Shown here piece after piece: positions 14,730 through 15,947 of a stretch of 15,947 nucleotides of DNA. The notes beneath the pieces are model-generated. The model ran no database searches. It saw nothing but the letters and a program-made list of their open reading frames with translations, and was not told the origin of the DNA. Source of the DNA: an uncultured bacterium (GTDB lineage Bacteria > Hydrothermota > Tepidihabitantia > Tepidihabitantales > Tepidihabitantaceae); contig CAKZPX010000197.1 in NCBI GenBank assembly GCA_937139435.1, positions 1 to 15,947 on the forward strand. Reading direction: 5' to 3'. A program made the position numbers and the translations under genes. Numbering within the stretch: the stretch's first letter is position 1; each line of letters begins with the position of its first letter.

Positions 14730-15251
14730 ATGGCGAACAGAATGCAACCATTAGAAATTCTTACTCTGGCGATCGGAATAGAAAAGGAAAGTCTCAAAAG
14801 ATACCTGGAACTTGCCTGGCAAACAAAAGATACCGCAGGAAAGGATATATTCATCCGGCTGGCAATGGACGAATACTGGCATCGCGAAATCCTCGAAGAA
14901 CAAATACAATCTTTCCAGGAAAAAGGCAAAGTTCTGCCGGCACAGTTGCCACTCTCTCTGTTTGAAAAACTACTTCCGAAACTGTCGGAGAAAAGTTTGC
15001 GCATAAAAGGCAGGGAACGCCAGAACCGGCTTGATGCCCTCTTGGTAGCGCTGGAGGCAGAAAAAGAAGCACGCAATTTCTATCGCCAGGAAGCAGAAAA
15101 CACCGCACTGGAAAACCTCCGCCCGATTTTCATCCGTCTTGCGGAAATGGAACAGGCTCACATGGATATTCTCCAGGCGGAAATTGACCACATTCAGCAA
15201 ACCGGTTTCTGGTTCTCGTTTCCGGAATTTACTTTAGAAGGTAACCCCTAA
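14730..15251 (+). CDS. Ferritin-like / rubrerythrin-type diiron protein
   Basis: A 173-residue, almost entirely helical protein with the spacing of a four-helix ferritin-like bundle (COG1633 style). Candidate metal ligands occur in two helix pairs: Glu18 (GIEKESLKRYLELA) with Glu48/His51 (DEYWHREILEEQI), and Glu111 or Glu113 (EAEKEARNFYRQEA) with Glu141/His144 (MEQAHMDILQAEI). The ExxH pairs and the conserved tyrosines 25 and 118 match the family. No C-terminal rubredoxin cysteines are present, so it lacks the electron-transfer domain of true rubrerythrins. The family tends to function in peroxide or iron handling, but the substrate is not known here. It diverges from the tRNA-Arg promoter, has no visible Shine-Dalgarno, and its TAA overlaps the convergent saccharopine dehydrogenase stop. 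An ATG four codons later is an alternative start. Confidence 0.82.
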   Translation: MANRMQPLEILTLAIGIEKESLKRYLELAWQTKDTAGKDIFIRLAMDEYWHREILEEQIQSFQEKGKVLPAQLPLSLFEKLLPKLSEKSLRIKGRERQNRLDALLVALEAEKEARNFYRQEAENTALENLRPIFIRLAEMEQAHMDILQAEIDHIQQTGFWFSFPEFTLEGNP

Positions 15252-15947
15252 CCGAGCCTTTCTTCCTTTTCTTTAAACCGAATGCCAAGCCGCTCCAGCT
15301 CGGCAAGAACCGGTTGATATATCTCGGGCGAAACCGGAATTTGCACTCCGACAAGTTTAAGTTCTCCGTCCAGAATCATCCGGACCGCAATCGCTGCCGG
15401 CAGGCTTACGGTCCGCGCCATTGCCGAATCGCCATCCGGTTCACCAAAATCAATCAGGGTAGAAGTTATCCTTTCACCCGGTTTATCCGGATGCTTAATC
15501 TCAAATTGATGATGCAGAACAATCATATCCCGTTCTCTGGGTTTGTAACTCATCTTTTCCAGCATCGTCTGAGCAAGGATGTCCAGATTAGAACCGCTGT
15601 TCAGCCCGAGCGGTCGCTCTGCAAATAGCCCCAGCCATTCCAGTCGTTTTAACACCGGGCTATCAACCGGTATCCCCAGACGTGCTGCCACATCCGAGCG
15701 CAGGTCGTCTTTGCCCGGTACAAACTCTCGCAACCAGCGAGAATAGGTCATTCCGCCAATGTCATTGCGAATGTTATCGTCTTTTATCAAGCCGAGATCA
15801 ACAATTGCCTTCATCGTTTCGCACCAACCAGAATTTCTTAACGTCGCCCGAATCATCGTCCTTATACCATGGAGACCATACAGGTCAATATAAGGAAGTG
15901 AATTGCGGTTAGGATAACCTTCCAGCTCTCCCAGATCTTCAATCTGA
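15248..15947 (-). CDS. Saccharopine dehydrogenase-like protein, C-terminal part (runs off the window)
   Basis: The frame is open from the stop at 15248-15250 to the right edge, so the 5' part lies outside the window. The segment read first (LEGYPNRNSLPYIDLYGL, then MIRATLRNSGWCETM) is the classic signature of the C-terminal substrate domain of saccharopine dehydrogenase, seen as YPNRDSL..Y..LYG and T..RGTLR..GW. Next come a helical block with SPVLKRLEWLGLF, and GDSAMARTVSLPAAIAVRMILDG near the end, also typical of the family. The enzyme (glutamate-forming type) interconverts saccharopine with glutamate and aminoadipate semialdehyde, in lysine catabolism or the aminoadipate route. Some bacterial members use other substrates, such as carboxyspermidine-type or broader amine condensation products. 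A short N-terminal version starting at the internal Met (15856) is rejected, because homology continues upstream. It overlaps the ferritin-like gene tail to tail. Confidence 0.85.
   Translation of the reverse strand, partial: QIEDLGELEGYPNRNSLPYIDLYGLHGIRTMIRATLRNSGWCETMKAIVDLGLIKDDNIRNDIGGMTYSRWLREFVPGKDDLRSDVAARLGIPVDSPVLKRLEWLGLFAERPLGLNSGSNLDILAQTMLEKMSYKPRERDMIVLHHQFEIKHPDKPGERITSTLIDFGEPDGDSAMARTVSLPAAIAVRMILDGELKLVGVQIPVSPEIYQPVLAELERLGIRFKEKEERLG

Noticed and set aside
15248..15856. The saccharopine dehydrogenase-like gene as a complete 202-residue protein from the Met at 15856.
   Set aside because: The frame and the family signature (YPNRNSL...LYG) continue upstream to the window edge, so it is a partial larger gene.

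Overview
The window looks like a slice of a bacterial chromosome from a Gram-negative lineage with an outer membrane. Several secreted proteins end in type IX secretion (Por)-like C-terminal sorting domains, and there is a lipobox lipoprotein and a PorV-like beta-barrel candidate. Together with the mid-range base composition, this suggests a member of or relative of the Fibrobacteres-Chlorobi-Bacteroidetes superphylum, for example a candidate phylum such as WOR-3/Stahlbacteria. The placement is inferred from domain style only. I see no phage, insertion sequence, CRISPR array or plasmid signature.

Left block (1-3324, + strand): the 3' end of rpmF (ribosomal protein L32), then plsX, then two envelope genes joined by ATGA stop/start overlaps: a two-domain DNRLRE-type lipoprotein and an outer-membrane beta-barrel-like protein. 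The usual rpmF-plsX pair is present, but fabH, the common next gene, is replaced by envelope genes. A 443-base gene-free stretch (3325-3767) follows, with only a short GC-rich hairpin and a candidate promoter. Then comes purM (3768-4766), which appears to stand alone.

Middle block (4772-14648, - strand): read in its own direction, a good sigma70-type promoter lies just in front of tRNA-Arg(ACG). Then follow tadA, tRNA-Ser(CGA), a large secreted M6-type metalloprotease with an FG-GAP-like repeat region, a secreted protein with 14 W-x-D-x-R repeats, a small DUF5683-like membrane protein, nadB (L-aspartate oxidase) and a XerC/D-type tyrosine recombinase. Spacings run from a 4-base overlap to about 25 bases, so most or all of this could be one transcript of nearly 10 kb. 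TadA deaminates A34 of tRNA-Arg(ACG) to inosine, so the enzyme gene sits about 10 bases downstream of the gene for its own substrate. This is the most striking arrangement in the window.

Right block: a ferritin-like/rubrerythrin-type protein (+, 14730-15251) diverges from the tRNA-Arg promoter. Its 3' end overlaps by 4 bases the 3' end of a convergent saccharopine dehydrogenase-like gene (-), which runs off the right edge. Neither of the two convergent junctions (purM/xer and ferritin-like/saccharopine dehydrogenase) has room for a conventional intrinsic terminator.
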